Positions 54,371 to 62,637 of a stretch of DNA of 64,000 nucleotides are shown here, piece after piece (position 1 is the stretch's first letter; every line of letters begins with the position of its first letter). Position numbers and translations under genes: made by a program. The DNA lies in IMG/VR virus record IMGVR_UViG_3300037010_000424, positions 1 to 64,000 of that record. One strand, written 5' to 3'. This DNA is from a virus. The notes below the pieces were generated by a model. The model saw only the letters and a list, made by a program, of their open reading frames with translations. It was not told the DNA's origin and searched no databases.

Positions 54371-54402
54371 TGTGATAGGGAGCATTAATGCTCCCTATCA
54401 CA
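54371..54402. terminator. Bidirectional terminator, perfect 32-base palindrome
   Basis: TGTGATAGGGAGCATT and its exact reverse complement, followed by a T run. It lies between the early unit and the converging fibre genes. Confidence 0.85.
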
Positions 54403-54421
54403 TACGTCTTTTTTTTACAGT

Positions 54422-54895
54422 TTAGATTATTGGGATTGGTAAGTCGGCTAATGCAGAAGTAATGTCCGGGTATGATAACTCCTTCTCTTTAATTTTATAA
54501 GCACGTATATTACAATCGATTACCCACTTATTTACAACTATAGCTTCATCTTGATATTCGTTACTAAACATCGCTAATGTACTAACTTCATTAACATCTT
54601 TAAATTTAAAATGGTCGTTTGTAACCGTTTTGGTAACGAACGTTTCAATTTCCATTGCTAACGTTAAATGTAAACGATTGTTTTCCGATGTAAAAGGTTT
54701 ACCATCGGTACCAACTTCTAACGTCCTACCTGCACTCAATTCATTTCGTATAGTTAAATATTCGTCAGTTGTGATTGCGACTGAGTCTTCAGGAAACGAT
54801 TTGTGAATTTTAGAACTGTAGAACCCGAATGTGGTTTTAGAAAAGAATAACTCCTCCCCAATATCACCCAATAATTTATCTTTTACTACACTCAT
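54422..54895 (-). CDS. Tail-fibre assembly chaperone-like protein
   Basis: 157 residues from the ATG at 54895, which overlaps the fibre stop by ATGA and has GGGGAG upstream; the frame also extends to 54961. 'TTDEYLTIRNELSAGRTLEV' followed by 'GTDGKPF' is the common fibre-chaperone (Tfa/gp38-type) pattern, in which a Thr-x-Glu/Tyr helix leads to a Gly-rich turn and G-x-P. Chaperones of this type trimerise the fibre encoded just upstream. Confidence 0.6.
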   Translation of the reverse strand: MSVVKDKLLGDIGEELFFSKTTFGFYSSKIHKSFPEDSVAITTDEYLTIRNELSAGRTLEVGTDGKPFTSENNRLHLTLAMEIETFVTKTVTNDHFKFKDVNEVSTLAMFSNEYQDEAIVVNKWVIDCNIRAYKIKEKELSYPDITSALADLPIPII

Positions 54896-56211
54896 ACCAC
54901 TCTCCCCATTGCAAACAGCCAGCCTGCCAAACTCTGTGTACCCGTGGTTGCAATATAGCATCCTGAATTAGGGTATGGAAAATTAAACTGATCGACACCA
55001 ATTTGTGAATCTGCGTTACTGACAACTCCAGCGTTACACCACAGTACCGGTGGTGAAACAAATGCTAAATTAAACCACACGGTAACCTGGCCGTCCAAAT
55101 ACGAGATGTTTGGGGTTATAAGCCACTGTATACACCACCCACCATACAGGTATTTAACTCCACCATTTGGTAAATCGGCAGCGTCAAAAGCATAATGGAT
55201 TTCACTTCTGATAGTATTGTCCCGATTGACTAAATCGTTATATAGGCTGGTATCCCTATCAAATAGAATATTATACAAACTTGTGGCTCTGCTGTAATTG
55301 GCATTATAGTTATCGGTTATGTTTGTGTTAAGTGTGGTTACGGCTGTATCGATTCTTGTGTTAAGTGTGGCTACAGCATTGTTTATCTTACTAAATAACG
55401 TATCATAATTGGTGGAGATGAGAGTGTTAATTGGAGCTATAAGTCTGTTAAATGCAGCTGTTGCATTTTGTACAATACTTAAAGAAGTCCATGCTCTAGG
55501 TGTAGTGTCAGTGCCGGCTTCTGCCACAGCTTGATTAGGTACACTAGATTTTAACACATACCCACTTAAATCCGGTGGTGTGTAGTCAAGGGTTAAAGAA
55601 TCCAATTTACCTTGAATAAACCCTAAGTCTCCAGCAACAGAATCGATTCTATCTATTAGGTCGTTAAATATAACCGTTGGGGAAAGTGTAGTTCGAGAAA
55701 CTGTACCGAGTAATCTACTCAATAAAAAGATAGTTCTTCCGTTATTAAAGATATCTGGACGAACCGTGTCTGCACTTACAACATAATCACCCTGTACTAA
55801 TTTCCACGAATTAAAGTCTAATCTATCAAAACTACCTAAGTCAATAATTTGCTGTAAAAGGATAGCGTCATTTTCACACCCTACAGCCTGATAATTAATT
55901 GTAGCACTAGTCCATAGACTAACATCTTTTAAAAGGATGTAGCTATATACAATCGCCCCAATGACATCAATTTGTTTACTGTATGGTGGGGACCACTCAA
56001 AGTCTATATTCGGAACCAATTGGACCGTTACATTGTCAGACAACCGTACAGCGGTTACAGTGAATCCGTTTTGATAAAATGCACCTTGTTTTGGAAAAAT
56101 AGCACATTGTGTTATTGGAAACACAACTTCATTTTTAATATTATTCCCTATTAACGTACCACTAGGGTCATAGACCACAGTAATCGCATTGGGTATTGGT
56201 GGTGTAGGCAT
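54892..56211 (-). CDS. Tail fibre protein 1
   Basis: 439 residues. The N-terminal about 130 residues share a docking-domain layout with the fibres at 58205 and 62638 ('GAFYQNGF', 'IDFEWSPPY', 'INYQAVG'). Then 'DLSGYVLKSSVPNQAVAEAG' with 'PRAW', heptad repeats with Leu/Ile/Asn ('INNAVATLNTRIDTAV'), and a Trp-rich C-terminal tip domain. GGAG precedes the start. Confidence 0.75.
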   Translation of the reverse strand: MPTPPIPNAITVVYDPSGTLIGNNIKNEVVFPITQCAIFPKQGAFYQNGFTVTAVRLSDNVTVQLVPNIDFEWSPPYSKQIDVIGAIVYSYILLKDVSLWTSATINYQAVGCENDAILLQQIIDLGSFDRLDFNSWKLVQGDYVVSADTVRPDIFNNGRTIFLLSRLLGTVSRTTLSPTVIFNDLIDRIDSVAGDLGFIQGKLDSLTLDYTPPDLSGYVLKSSVPNQAVAEAGTDTTPRAWTSLSIVQNATAAFNRLIAPINTLISTNYDTLFSKINNAVATLNTRIDTAVTTLNTNITDNYNANYSRATSLYNILFDRDTSLYNDLVNRDNTIRSEIHYAFDAADLPNGGVKYLYGGWCIQWLITPNISYLDGQVTVWFNLAFVSPPVLWCNAGVVSNADSQIGVDQFNFPYPNSGCYIATTGTQSLAGWLFAMGRVV

Positions 56212-56277
56212 CTAAGGCTCCTAGGGTTAAGTTATGTAACACATGATAACCTTGTAATAACTCAATTTCTTTTCATT

Positions 56278-56289
56278 TATATATCATCT
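56278..56289 (+). promoter_or_regulatory. Putative early promoter motif (TATATATCATCT)
   Basis: C-variant, identical to the copies at 12581 and 17582. It shares ATTGGAGTTAACA downstream with the 17582 copy. Confidence 0.6.
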
Positions 56290-56321
56290 ATTGGAGTTAA
56301 CACATTAGTTTAATTTATCTT

Positions 56322-56340
56322 GCTATTAGATTGTAATAGC
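56322..56340 (+). promoter_or_regulatory. Conserved leader hairpin
   Basis: GCTATTA-GATTG-TAATAGC followed by TAATTA and GGGG, ahead of the metallopeptidase start. It is the third copy of the leader fold. Confidence 0.45.
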
Positions 56341-56359
56341 TAATTACTTGGGGAATGAA

Positions 56360-56893
56360 ATGAACTACGTTAAGTTATTAAAAGAGTCGTTTGTTGCTGT
56401 GTTAAATACATACAAGTGGGTGATGGATATTCAAGTGAATAGATTTACGACTTTTAAACCATTCACTGACTGGAATGGAATTCCAGTTATAAAGAGCACA
56501 CACCTGATGCGATTACGATTAGGTGATTACCATTCGCCTATGAACAACGCCTGTGCATCAGCAGGTGAAAACATCATAGTTATCCCAGACCATTGGGATG
56601 AATTACCAGAAGAGTTTAAACTCTTCATGTTATACCACGAGGAAGGACATATTCGAGGTAAACACTTCTTGACTACACCAACTGAAAACGCTGGTAAGGC
56701 GCGTTCAAAGTTTATTAAATGTGGGTTAGTTATGCCAGAGGAATTAGAAGCTGACAAATTCGCTTTTGATAACTTAGGATTAGACATTAGTGTATCAGCA
56801 TTACAAGTTTGTAAAACTCTAGTAGCAAATGATGCACGTGGTAGAATCCATAGTGAAATCGATATGCGTATTGAAAAACTACGTAGTTACTAA
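56360..56893 (+). CDS. Zinc metallopeptidase, small
   Basis: 177 residues from the ATG at 56360 with GGGGAA upstream; a TTG at 56348 is in frame. 'YHEEGH' (HEEGH at 93-97) is an HExxH zinc site and 'PEELEADKFA' (E128-D132) provides the ExxAD element expected 30-40 residues later, as in ImmA/IrrE-like and M48-like peptidases. It has no signal peptide or membrane helix, so it would act in the cytoplasm. It is a single-gene early-type cassette inserted in the tail-fibre locus. Confidence 0.8.
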   Translation: MNYVKLLKESFVAVLNTYKWVMDIQVNRFTTFKPFTDWNGIPVIKSTHLMRLRLGDYHSPMNNACASAGENIIVIPDHWDELPEEFKLFMLYHEEGHIRGKHFLTTPTENAGKARSKFIKCGLVMPEELEADKFAFDNLGLDISVSALQVCKTLVANDARGRIHSEIDMRIEKLRSY

Positions 56894-56904
56894 AACGTTA
56901 AGTT

Positions 56905-56936
56905 ATCTAATTCCCCCGAATTCGGGGGAATTAGAT
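56905..56936. terminator. Bidirectional terminator, perfect 32-base palindrome
   Basis: ATCTAATTCCCCCGAA and its exact reverse complement, followed by a T-rich stretch on the plus strand. Confidence 0.8.
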
Positions 56937-56958
56937 TTCTCTTCCAATCGTTTTTTTT

Positions 56959-57168
56959 TTATTCAATCACCAGTTTACCATTTGGACATTCGATTTTAAA
57001 TTCTTCAATCTTTATTACCAGTGTTCGTTTCTCAACTACGTTCATTGTATCTGTTGCTTCTTTAGGTGGAATCGTCAATCCACGAGAACAGTCAATTGTT
57101 TCACACCCGCTCAAGTTAAATATCATGTTCAGAATTAGACACGGTAGATACAGATTTGTTAATCTCAT
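56959..57168 (-). CDS. Small lipoprotein
   Basis: 69 residues from the ATG at 57168. It has a typical lipoprotein signal: 'MRLTNLYLPCLILNMIFNLSGC', with lipobox LSGC at residues 19-22. The mature peptide would be 48 residues with Cys26 and Cys near the C-terminus. It could be an outer-membrane spanin part or a superinfection-exclusion lipoprotein. No partner inner-membrane spanin is adjacent, so the first is unproven. Confidence 0.65.
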   Translation of the reverse strand: MRLTNLYLPCLILNMIFNLSGCETIDCSRGLTIPPKEATDTMNVVEKRTLVIKIEEFKIECPNGKLVIE

Positions 57169-57189
57169 CGAGTTCACCTTTGACATTAA

Positions 57190-57774
57190 TTAAAGTTTTG
57201 GAAATTTATACAAATGAAAGTTTACATTTGTGTCTGGAAATAAAACATGGCTATTTGATGAAACCAGTTTTATCAATTTACTAAAGCCACACTTTGTAAA
57301 GTTTGGCGTGTCGAATAACACAAGTGTCACATCTGTTTTAAGGTCAGCTGAAATACACCTGAGGAAATCTACATCAATCGCTAATAAGCACGATACCCAG
57401 CAGCCAATCCCGCTGGAGTATGCGATTACAGTTGCAAAGTCATCTTGTCGCATTTCTTTCAGTACACTGTATAAATTTGTTTCTTTTACAGAACTGTAAA
57501 TGTTATACGCATCTAAATACGTATAAATATCACTGTCTGAAATATCTAATTTTCTAAGTGTTGAGTAGTTGTGTTTGGTTAACAACTGAAGTTTTTCGAC
57601 GTGTGGGTGTATTTGGTCTAGATGTATAGATATGACAATTGTTTTATCAACGGCATATACTTTAACTGAACACTCCGTTCGTTCTAGTGCTTCATTGCAT
57701 TCACACTGAACAACCGATGCGTATGTATATAATGCCGTTAAATCATTTACGGAGTCTAACATACGCCAACCCAT
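57190..57774 (-). CDS. Possible alpha/beta-hydrolase (class 3 lipase-like)
   Basis: 194 residues; the ATG at 57774 or 57762 could be the start. 'ATVIAYSSGIGCWVSCLLAI' with 'VTLVLFDTPNFTKCGFSKLI' follows the lipase-3 layout: a strand and nucleophile Ser in S-x-G, then V-x-x-x-x-F-x-x-P. The canonical G-x-S-x-G is altered to Y-S-S-G-I-G, so activity is uncertain. It lies between a fibre chaperone and a lipoprotein, in keeping with a cell-surface role. Confidence 0.4.
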   Translation of the reverse strand: MGWRMLDSVNDLTALYTYASVVQCECNEALERTECSVKVYAVDKTIVISIHLDQIHPHVEKLQLLTKHNYSTLRKLDISDSDIYTYLDAYNIYSSVKETNLYSVLKEMRQDDFATVIAYSSGIGCWVSCLLAIDVDFLRCISADLKTDVTLVLFDTPNFTKCGFSKLIKLVSSNSHVLFPDTNVNFHLYKFPKL

Positions 57775-57780
57775 TATAAT

Positions 57781-58203
57781 TTATAAAAACATATCGTCAG
57801 ACATAACTGTGTCTAAATTAAGAACTGTGTGTAAAAACTCTTGAACGTTTGGGTCTGAATACGATATGGCACCATTACACTCCCAGGTTAAACGAAATAT
57901 ATTAGATCGTGGTAAAGTGTCAATGTAAGTAAAGATATCGTCCAGGAAACGATATTTGTCTAAGTTTAAACAAAACTGTAATTTTGGAACTGATAACGCG
58001 TTACGTTTCTCATCACTCGATAACTCGGGTGGAGTAACTACTATTGGGCTACCATCTTTATCAGCTGAAATAATTTTCCCTAAACTTTGCTGCATCAATA
58101 AAAACGCATGATGCTCTAACTCTACTTCAACTAAATCATCTGGTAATTCAGCGTACTGAATGTCGTTTGGAAAAAACCCGTTGAGGCTTGCACTATATCT
58201 CAT
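57781..58203 (-). CDS. Tail-fibre assembly chaperone (Tfa/gp38-like)
   Basis: 140 residues. The start 'MRYSASLNGFFPNDIQYAEL', then 'PDDLVEVELEHHAFLL' and 'GKIISADKDGSPIVVTPPEL', followed by a C-terminal helical part ending 'LDTVMSDDMFL', fits the Tfa pattern of gp38-like fibre chaperones. It is encoded two bases after the fibre gene at 58205, its likely client. Confidence 0.75.
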   Translation of the reverse strand: MRYSASLNGFFPNDIQYAELPDDLVEVELEHHAFLLMQQSLGKIISADKDGSPIVVTPPELSSDEKRNALSVPKLQFCLNLDKYRFLDDIFTYIDTLPRSNIFRLTWECNGAISYSDPNVQEFLHTVLNLDTVMSDDMFL

Positions 58204-58204
58204 G

Positions 58205-59620
58205 TTAGTTTCCTATTGCTACCCAATATCCATTAAGTGGATTTGGTGATACTGCGTTAAATAAAACTGATGTTGCTACATTAAAACCTGCCAATGTAAC
58301 TTCGCCCGTAGTTACATCAACGAAACATATCGCACCACCACCGCCAATATGCGTAGCCACTATAGATTCCACAGCTTGTGGGAACATAATTGGAAATGTA
58401 ATATGTAGTTTTCCATTGGACCCAGTTATAAAATTACCACGTTGCGTTATAGTCCCTTCTGGTGTGCGAGAATATCCAGTACCACTTTTAAAACTATCGC
58501 TATAATGAAGTGCCCCACTTCCAGAAATCGCATGGTATTTCACTCCGTCGCTTAATAAAGTGATATTGTCCCCCGGTAGTAAAGGTATTCCACTTAATAC
58601 ATTTGCACCAATAACAATGGGGTCTCCATAGATGGTGACCGGGCCAACACCCTCGTTGACGTACTCAGTTCTTTTTCCTGACATTGCTACTACGTCTGGG
58701 ACTCGTATTGAAATTGCGTTAATTTGTTGACACAACACTGTGCCGCCAGCAATAAAACTCTCTAACGAGACATCAGTCGTAACTACGTTGATACTAGATG
58801 ACAATACCCCATTTTTAAGAATAGCGTCATATACTCTTTTTGAGCTCCAAGCTCTTGGTAAAATAGACAGCCCAGCTTCAGCTTCTGACTGGGTTGGCAT
58901 ATCAGATTTTAGTAAATATGGAGACAGATCTATCGGTGTGGCCGCTTGTAGTAGCATAGCCTTAAGTGAATCTATCTGTGCTTGTAATCCAGAAATAGTC
59001 GTTACCATCCCATTAAACTCCTGCTTAATGTATTCTAACCATTCAGCTGGTGTATCTAGGTTTTTACTGATTAACTCTAATTCTCTGGAGAGTATGTACA
59101 CGTTAGAAGTTTGACTAAGTAAATCATCAATGTTTAATTTATTAAACGCCTCGGCATCACCAACCAAACTAGCCCACACCGTTAAATCGTTTTGGTCAAA
59201 CACACCAAGTCTACCAATCTCCGCCATTAGCACTTGGTCAACAATAGCACCAACCGCATGGTAAGATAAGTGTATAGACATCCATTTACTTTTGTCTATT
59301 AAGATGATGTAGCTATATGCGTCGAGTCCTAATAGTTGTTTAATGATATTAAACTGTGGAGAATAGATATAGTCTACACCTAGTTCCAACGTAATTAAAG
59401 TTGGTGTGGGAGAGACATCTGTTTTAAGGGTACCTTTAACCATAAGTCCGCCACTATAGAACGGACCGTTTTTTGAAAACACTACAGGTGATAAAGTCGT
59501 AGTAGATATTTCGTTAGGGAAGTAGTTACCTGCTCGTAAACCCGTTGGGTCAAATAACACTCCTGGGTCAGAGCCCATTCCATCCTCGTCAAAATCACCA
59601 TTGAATAATTGTGTGCTCAT
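58205..59620 (-). CDS. Tail fibre protein 2
   Basis: 471 residues from the ATG at 59620, with AAAGGAT upstream. It shares the N-terminal docking layout ('YFPNEIS', 'GPFYSGGL', 'VDYIYSPQF', 'LSYHAVG') and the linker 'DLSPYLLKSDMPTQSEAEAG' with 'PRAW' with fibre 1. The C-terminal tip is Gly/Ser/Thr-rich, with 'GAICFVDVTTGEVTLAGF', and is unrelated to the tip of fibre 1. This is the usual pattern of receptor-binding variation on a constant base. Confidence 0.75.
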   Translation of the reverse strand: MSTQLFNGDFDEDGMGSDPGVLFDPTGLRAGNYFPNEISTTTLSPVVFSKNGPFYSGGLMVKGTLKTDVSPTPTLITLELGVDYIYSPQFNIIKQLLGLDAYSYIILIDKSKWMSIHLSYHAVGAIVDQVLMAEIGRLGVFDQNDLTVWASLVGDAEAFNKLNIDDLLSQTSNVYILSRELELISKNLDTPAEWLEYIKQEFNGMVTTISGLQAQIDSLKAMLLQAATPIDLSPYLLKSDMPTQSEAEAGLSILPRAWSSKRVYDAILKNGVLSSSINVVTTDVSLESFIAGGTVLCQQINAISIRVPDVVAMSGKRTEYVNEGVGPVTIYGDPIVIGANVLSGIPLLPGDNITLLSDGVKYHAISGSGALHYSDSFKSGTGYSRTPEGTITQRGNFITGSNGKLHITFPIMFPQAVESIVATHIGGGGAICFVDVTTGEVTLAGFNVATSVLFNAVSPNPLNGYWVAIGN

Positions 59621-59660
59621 TTTACATCCTTTAGTTATTAAGGTGGTCGTGTTTAAAGAA

Positions 59661-59694
59661 TGTGGCAGCCAGTGGATATCCACTGGCTGCCACA
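59661..59694 (-). terminator. Perfect 34-base palindromic terminator
   Basis: TGTGGCAGCCAGTGGAT and its exact reverse complement, between the fibre 2 start and the end of the preceding minus-strand gene. Confidence 0.75.
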
Positions 59695-59719
59695 CCATAT
59701 ACGGTACTAATGTAAAACT

Positions 59720-60388
59720 TTAAACTGATCGACGATCTGCTTCCAACGCCACATTTGAAATGTTGAAAACCGGATTGACTACAGCTGTATCATTTCCACC
59801 AGTACATCCATAGTCTACGCCGCCAGACATAATCCAGTAGTGGTCAGTTGAATTCCATGTCGCCGTATGGAAAATTAATGCGTAAGATGTACCAGTGAAA
59901 CGGATACTATCGAATGAAACAGATTTATCATATTCAAATACAATTGTGTCCCAACCAGTACCCAGGGTACTATCTGTGCCCCAACCAACAGCTTCGTTGA
60001 CAGTGAATGGAACTGTAGCCACAACTGCGCCACCTAACAGTAGATCTATAGATGGGGTTGTAATTGAATAGTCAATACCGTTAGAACTACCGACGAGTCT
60101 ACCATTAGCAATCCCAATGGCAGACTGCCACTTCGAAGCACTAACTGTAGAAATTGCATCTTGTGCTTCAGAGATAGCGATTTCAAGTATACCTGAGTTT
60201 GCAGTTAGCGTTTCTACAGCTGACACTAGACTGTCGGTCACAGGAATTGTTGTGAATAAAGCAGTTACAGCATTTAATACAGGGTTTGTTGAGGTGTTTG
60301 CCACTTTAGATACCACGGCGCCAGCGCCAGAGAGACCTACTGCTAACGCATCAGCGCGAGATTTAATTTGAGGATTTGTAGAAGACAT
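59720..60388 (-). CDS. Small fibre-like protein A
   Basis: 222 residues. The N-terminal 'MSSTNPQIKSRADAL' is identical to that of the gene at 60759. A Ser/Val-rich helical segment and a C-terminal beta/Gly-rich domain ('GWGTDSTLGTGWDTI') follow, suggesting a carbohydrate-binding tip. The ribosome site is weaker than that of its twin. It probably forms a short side-fibre or fibre adaptor. Confidence 0.6.
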   Translation of the reverse strand: MSSTNPQIKSRADALAVGLSGAGAVVSKVANTSTNPVLNAVTALFTTIPVTDSLVSAVETLTANSGILEIAISEAQDAISTVSASKWQSAIGIANGRLVGSSNGIDYSITTPSIDLLLGGAVVATVPFTVNEAVGWGTDSTLGTGWDTIVFEYDKSVSFDSIRFTGTSYALIFHTATWNSTDHYWIMSGGVDYGCTGGNDTAVVNPVFNISNVALEADRRSV

Positions 60389-60393
60389 TTTTT
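60344..60393. repeat. Direct repeat copy 1 (50 bases)
   Basis: Identical to 60715-60764. It covers the start codon and first 15 codons of the gene at 60388. Confidence 0.85.
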
Positions 60394-60441
60394 ATTTACC
60401 AAATGTAATGTAAAAATTGGTTTCAAAAAGCATACTGTCGA

Positions 60442-60466
60442 GGTGTGCAGGGTTACCCAACACACC
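60442..60466 (-). terminator. Hairpin between fibre-like genes
   Basis: GGTGTG-CA-GGGT-T-ACCC-AA-CACACC with a T run further downstream on the minus strand. The stem has an internal loop, so termination may be partial. Confidence 0.45.
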
Positions 60467-60510
60467 CCTAGGTACATTTCTTGCGTGAGGTTTGACCGTT
60501 ACACTAACAA

Positions 60511-60759
60511 TTACATTGTAGCGATTGCGTCTTGCACTTCAGATACAGCTTGAGACAAAACGCCGTCAGTGGCAACTAAGTTTTCGATAGCTGAAACCAA
60601 ACCATCAGTCACTGTAACTTCTGTAAAGGTACTATGCATGAAGCTTGAAATACCACCAACTGAACGACCAGCAACCGATGTTACAGCGGCACTATGTGCA
60701 TCCATATCTGTGATTAACGCATCAGCGCGAGATTTAATTTGAGGATTTGTAGAAGACAT
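60511..60759 (-). CDS. Small fibre-like protein B (duplicate start of A)
   Basis: 82 residues from the ATG at 60759 with AAGGAT upstream. It begins with the same 15 residues as protein A and then a similar helical segment ('VTVTDGLVSAIENLV' versus 'IPVTDSLVSAVETLT'), but lacks the beta-rich C-terminal domain. It could be a truncated duplicate or an N-terminal adaptor. Confidence 0.6.
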   Translation of the reverse strand: MSSTNPQIKSRADALITDMDAHSAAVTSVAGRSVGGISSFMHSTFTEVTVTDGLVSAIENLVATDGVLSQAVSEVQDAIATM

Positions 60760-60764
60760 TTTTT
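60715..60764. repeat. Direct repeat copy 2 (50 bases)
   Basis: Identical to 60344-60393. Homologous recombination between the two would delete gene B and reposition gene A. Confidence 0.85.
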
Positions 60765-60801
60765 TATCCTTTTGAATAAAAGTATTTAAAATAAGTTTAT
60801 A

Positions 60802-60823
60802 GGTGGCACTAAAGTGTGCCACC
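60802..60823 (-). terminator. Hairpin terminator
   Basis: GGTGGCAC-TAAAGT-GTGCCACC, an 8 bp GC-rich stem between the Ala-rich fibre gene and gene B. Confidence 0.6.
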
Positions 60824-60841
60824 GTTTAAATCCGAGTGATA

Positions 60842-62101
60842 TTAGATACCGGCCAATGCGTCTTGTAATGCGCTTACTTGTGTAACAAGTGTCAAGATGA
60901 TAGTGTTTTGTGCTTCCAATGCAGCCATCATACTGTCAGCAGTTTCTAATGTTGCATAGTTAGCTGTACCGAAGTCAACAATAGCTTTGTTAGATGGGAA
61001 TACGGTTTCTGATGCAATGTTAGTGCCGTCGATAACTGTAGCGCGGTCAGCAATGTTAACGGGAACATATGACAGCGGAGTGTTCAGACCAGCCCAATTT
61101 GCATCAGCTTGACCAGGCGCGTCATTTGTAGCGAACATGATATCGCCGACTGTGTACAACACACCGCCAACTGTAACTTCTTCACCAACAAACCAGAAAT
61201 CTGATTTTGCAACTGAACCACCAGCACCTGAACCACCAATGCCAGAAGTGTCAGTTGGGTAGTTAGTGCCTTCAGATACAGGAAGGAACACGCCACGGTT
61301 GTCTAACAAACCGGCTGATTTGGCATCTGCGTACGCTTGAGCAGCAGCAATAGCTGAAGCAACACCAGAATCAGTGTAAGTGGCAGAAGCAGCTAATACA
61401 GAAGTAGCGGAAGTAGCAACTGCATCGGTAGCAAATGCTTGAGCAGCAGCTTGAGCAGCGAGTGCATTAGCAGCAGAAGTGCTGTTAGCAGAAGTTAAAG
61501 TCAGAGCATCTTTTGCGTCAGCATATGTTTGTGCAGCAGTTTGTGCAGCAGAAGCCGCGCCATCAGCATATGTGTTTGCAGAACTAATAGCATTAGCTAC
61601 GGCAGAAGTTGTGTTGTTGTTAGCAGCAGTTAATGTAGCGGCATCACCAGCAGCCAACTGTGTGTCAGCATAAGCTTTTGCAACGACTACACCAGCGGCG
61701 ACAGCGGCGTCAGCATATGTGTGTAATTCGGTTGTAGCATTTTGTACAGTCAAGTTTGTATACGCCTTAGCGTCTAACAACACTTGTGCGCCACCATCAC
61801 CAACCAATGTGGTTAACACTGCAATTTTGCCATCAGTGTAACTGTTAGCAGAACCTAAAGTGGTGGTATCGTTTGCATCTGAATGCGAGTTAGCAGAAGC
61901 TAAAGCGGCAGCGATTGCAGCAGCTTGTGGAGTAGAAACAATCTTCACTGCATCAGCAGTGTTATCAACGTTAGGCAAACCAACAGTTTGTTTGACAATG
62001 TGTGTTGGATGTTTACCACCCACCGTTGTAACCAAAGCAGCTTGTGCTGCTAATGTAGCTAAAATTGCTGTTGCACGGTTTTGTGAATCTACGTTTGACA
62101 T
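60842..62101 (-). CDS. Alanine-rich repeat tail fibre
   Basis: 419 residues with AGAGG upstream. A start of the type 'SNVDSQNRATAIL' leads to 'VGLPNVDNTADAV', a common fibre element. About ten irregular repeats of the type (A/T)YAD-x-x-x-A follow over residues 90-270, rich in Ala, Thr and Ser, and probably form a trimeric coiled shaft. A Gly-rich region follows, then a C-terminal fibre module ('NTPLSYVPVNIADRA') shared with the gene at 62200. Codon use is less AT-biased, with many GCA codons. Confidence 0.75.
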   Translation of the reverse strand: MSNVDSQNRATAILATLAAQAALVTTVGGKHPTHIVKQTVGLPNVDNTADAVKIVSTPQAAAIAAALASANSHSDANDTTTLGSANSYTDGKIAVLTTLVGDGGAQVLLDAKAYTNLTVQNATTELHTYADAAVAAGVVVAKAYADTQLAAGDAATLTAANNNTTSAVANAISSANTYADGAASAAQTAAQTYADAKDALTLTSANSTSAANALAAQAAAQAFATDAVATSATSVLAASATYTDSGVASAIAAAQAYADAKSAGLLDNRGVFLPVSEGTNYPTDTSGIGGSGAGGSVAKSDFWFVGEEVTVGGVLYTVGDIMFATNDAPGQADANWAGLNTPLSYVPVNIADRATVIDGTNIASETVFPSNKAIVDFGTANYATLETADSMMAALEAQNTIILTLVTQVSALQDALAGI

Positions 62102-62199
62102 GGTTATACCTCTAAGATGTAATTACAAGTGTAGGTTATCTTTAACCCACATAATAGACAAATTCATAAATATAGTTTTTGTATAGGTTACATCTATAT

Positions 62200-62625
62200 T
62201 TACACTGGTGGACTGCCAGTTATTGCATTTTGGATAATTAATACCTCCTCTGCTAATATTTTAAAATCCGAACTTTGTTGCTCTAATATATCAAGTATTG
62301 TATCAACGACCACACTAGATGCGTAATGCGTGTCTACAAATGACACAACCGCTTCTTCTGTGGGGTACTGTGTATTAGATGGTGCCGTTAATGTAGAGAT
62401 CGCAACTATTTTATTTGCTACATTTTCTGGAGTGTATGATAATGGGTTATTTTGATCGCCCCAGTTTATACCATTCTGTGATAATTCGAAAGAATCTACT
62501 TTAGCTTGTAAGATTGACATCTGTGCCATCATACCCGTTAATAAAGTAACTAATTCTACACTTACACCGCCAGCCCCACACTTGGCTATAATCTCATCAA
62601 GTTTATCATTTAACTGTGGATTCAT
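62200..62625 (-). CDS. Small fibre-related protein
   Basis: 141 residues. The N-terminus is helical; the middle 'NNPLSYTPENVANKIVAI' and 'YPTEEAVVSFVD' match the C-terminal module of the Ala-rich fibre upstream. It could be a fibre tip or an exchangeable partner. Confidence 0.6.
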   Translation of the reverse strand: MNPQLNDKLDEIIAKCGAGGVSVELVTLLTGMMAQMSILQAKVDSFELSQNGINWGDQNNPLSYTPENVANKIVAISTLTAPSNTQYPTEEAVVSFVDTHYASSVVVDTILDILEQQSSDFKILAEEVLIIQNAITGSPPV

Positions 62626-62637
62626 TTAAACACCCGT

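Noticed and set aside
61320-61900. Ala-codon repeats in the fibre gene as a possible CRISPR or tandem DNA repeat
   Set aside because: The repeats are irregular at DNA level with no constant spacer; they reflect the YAD-type protein repeats of the fibre shaft.
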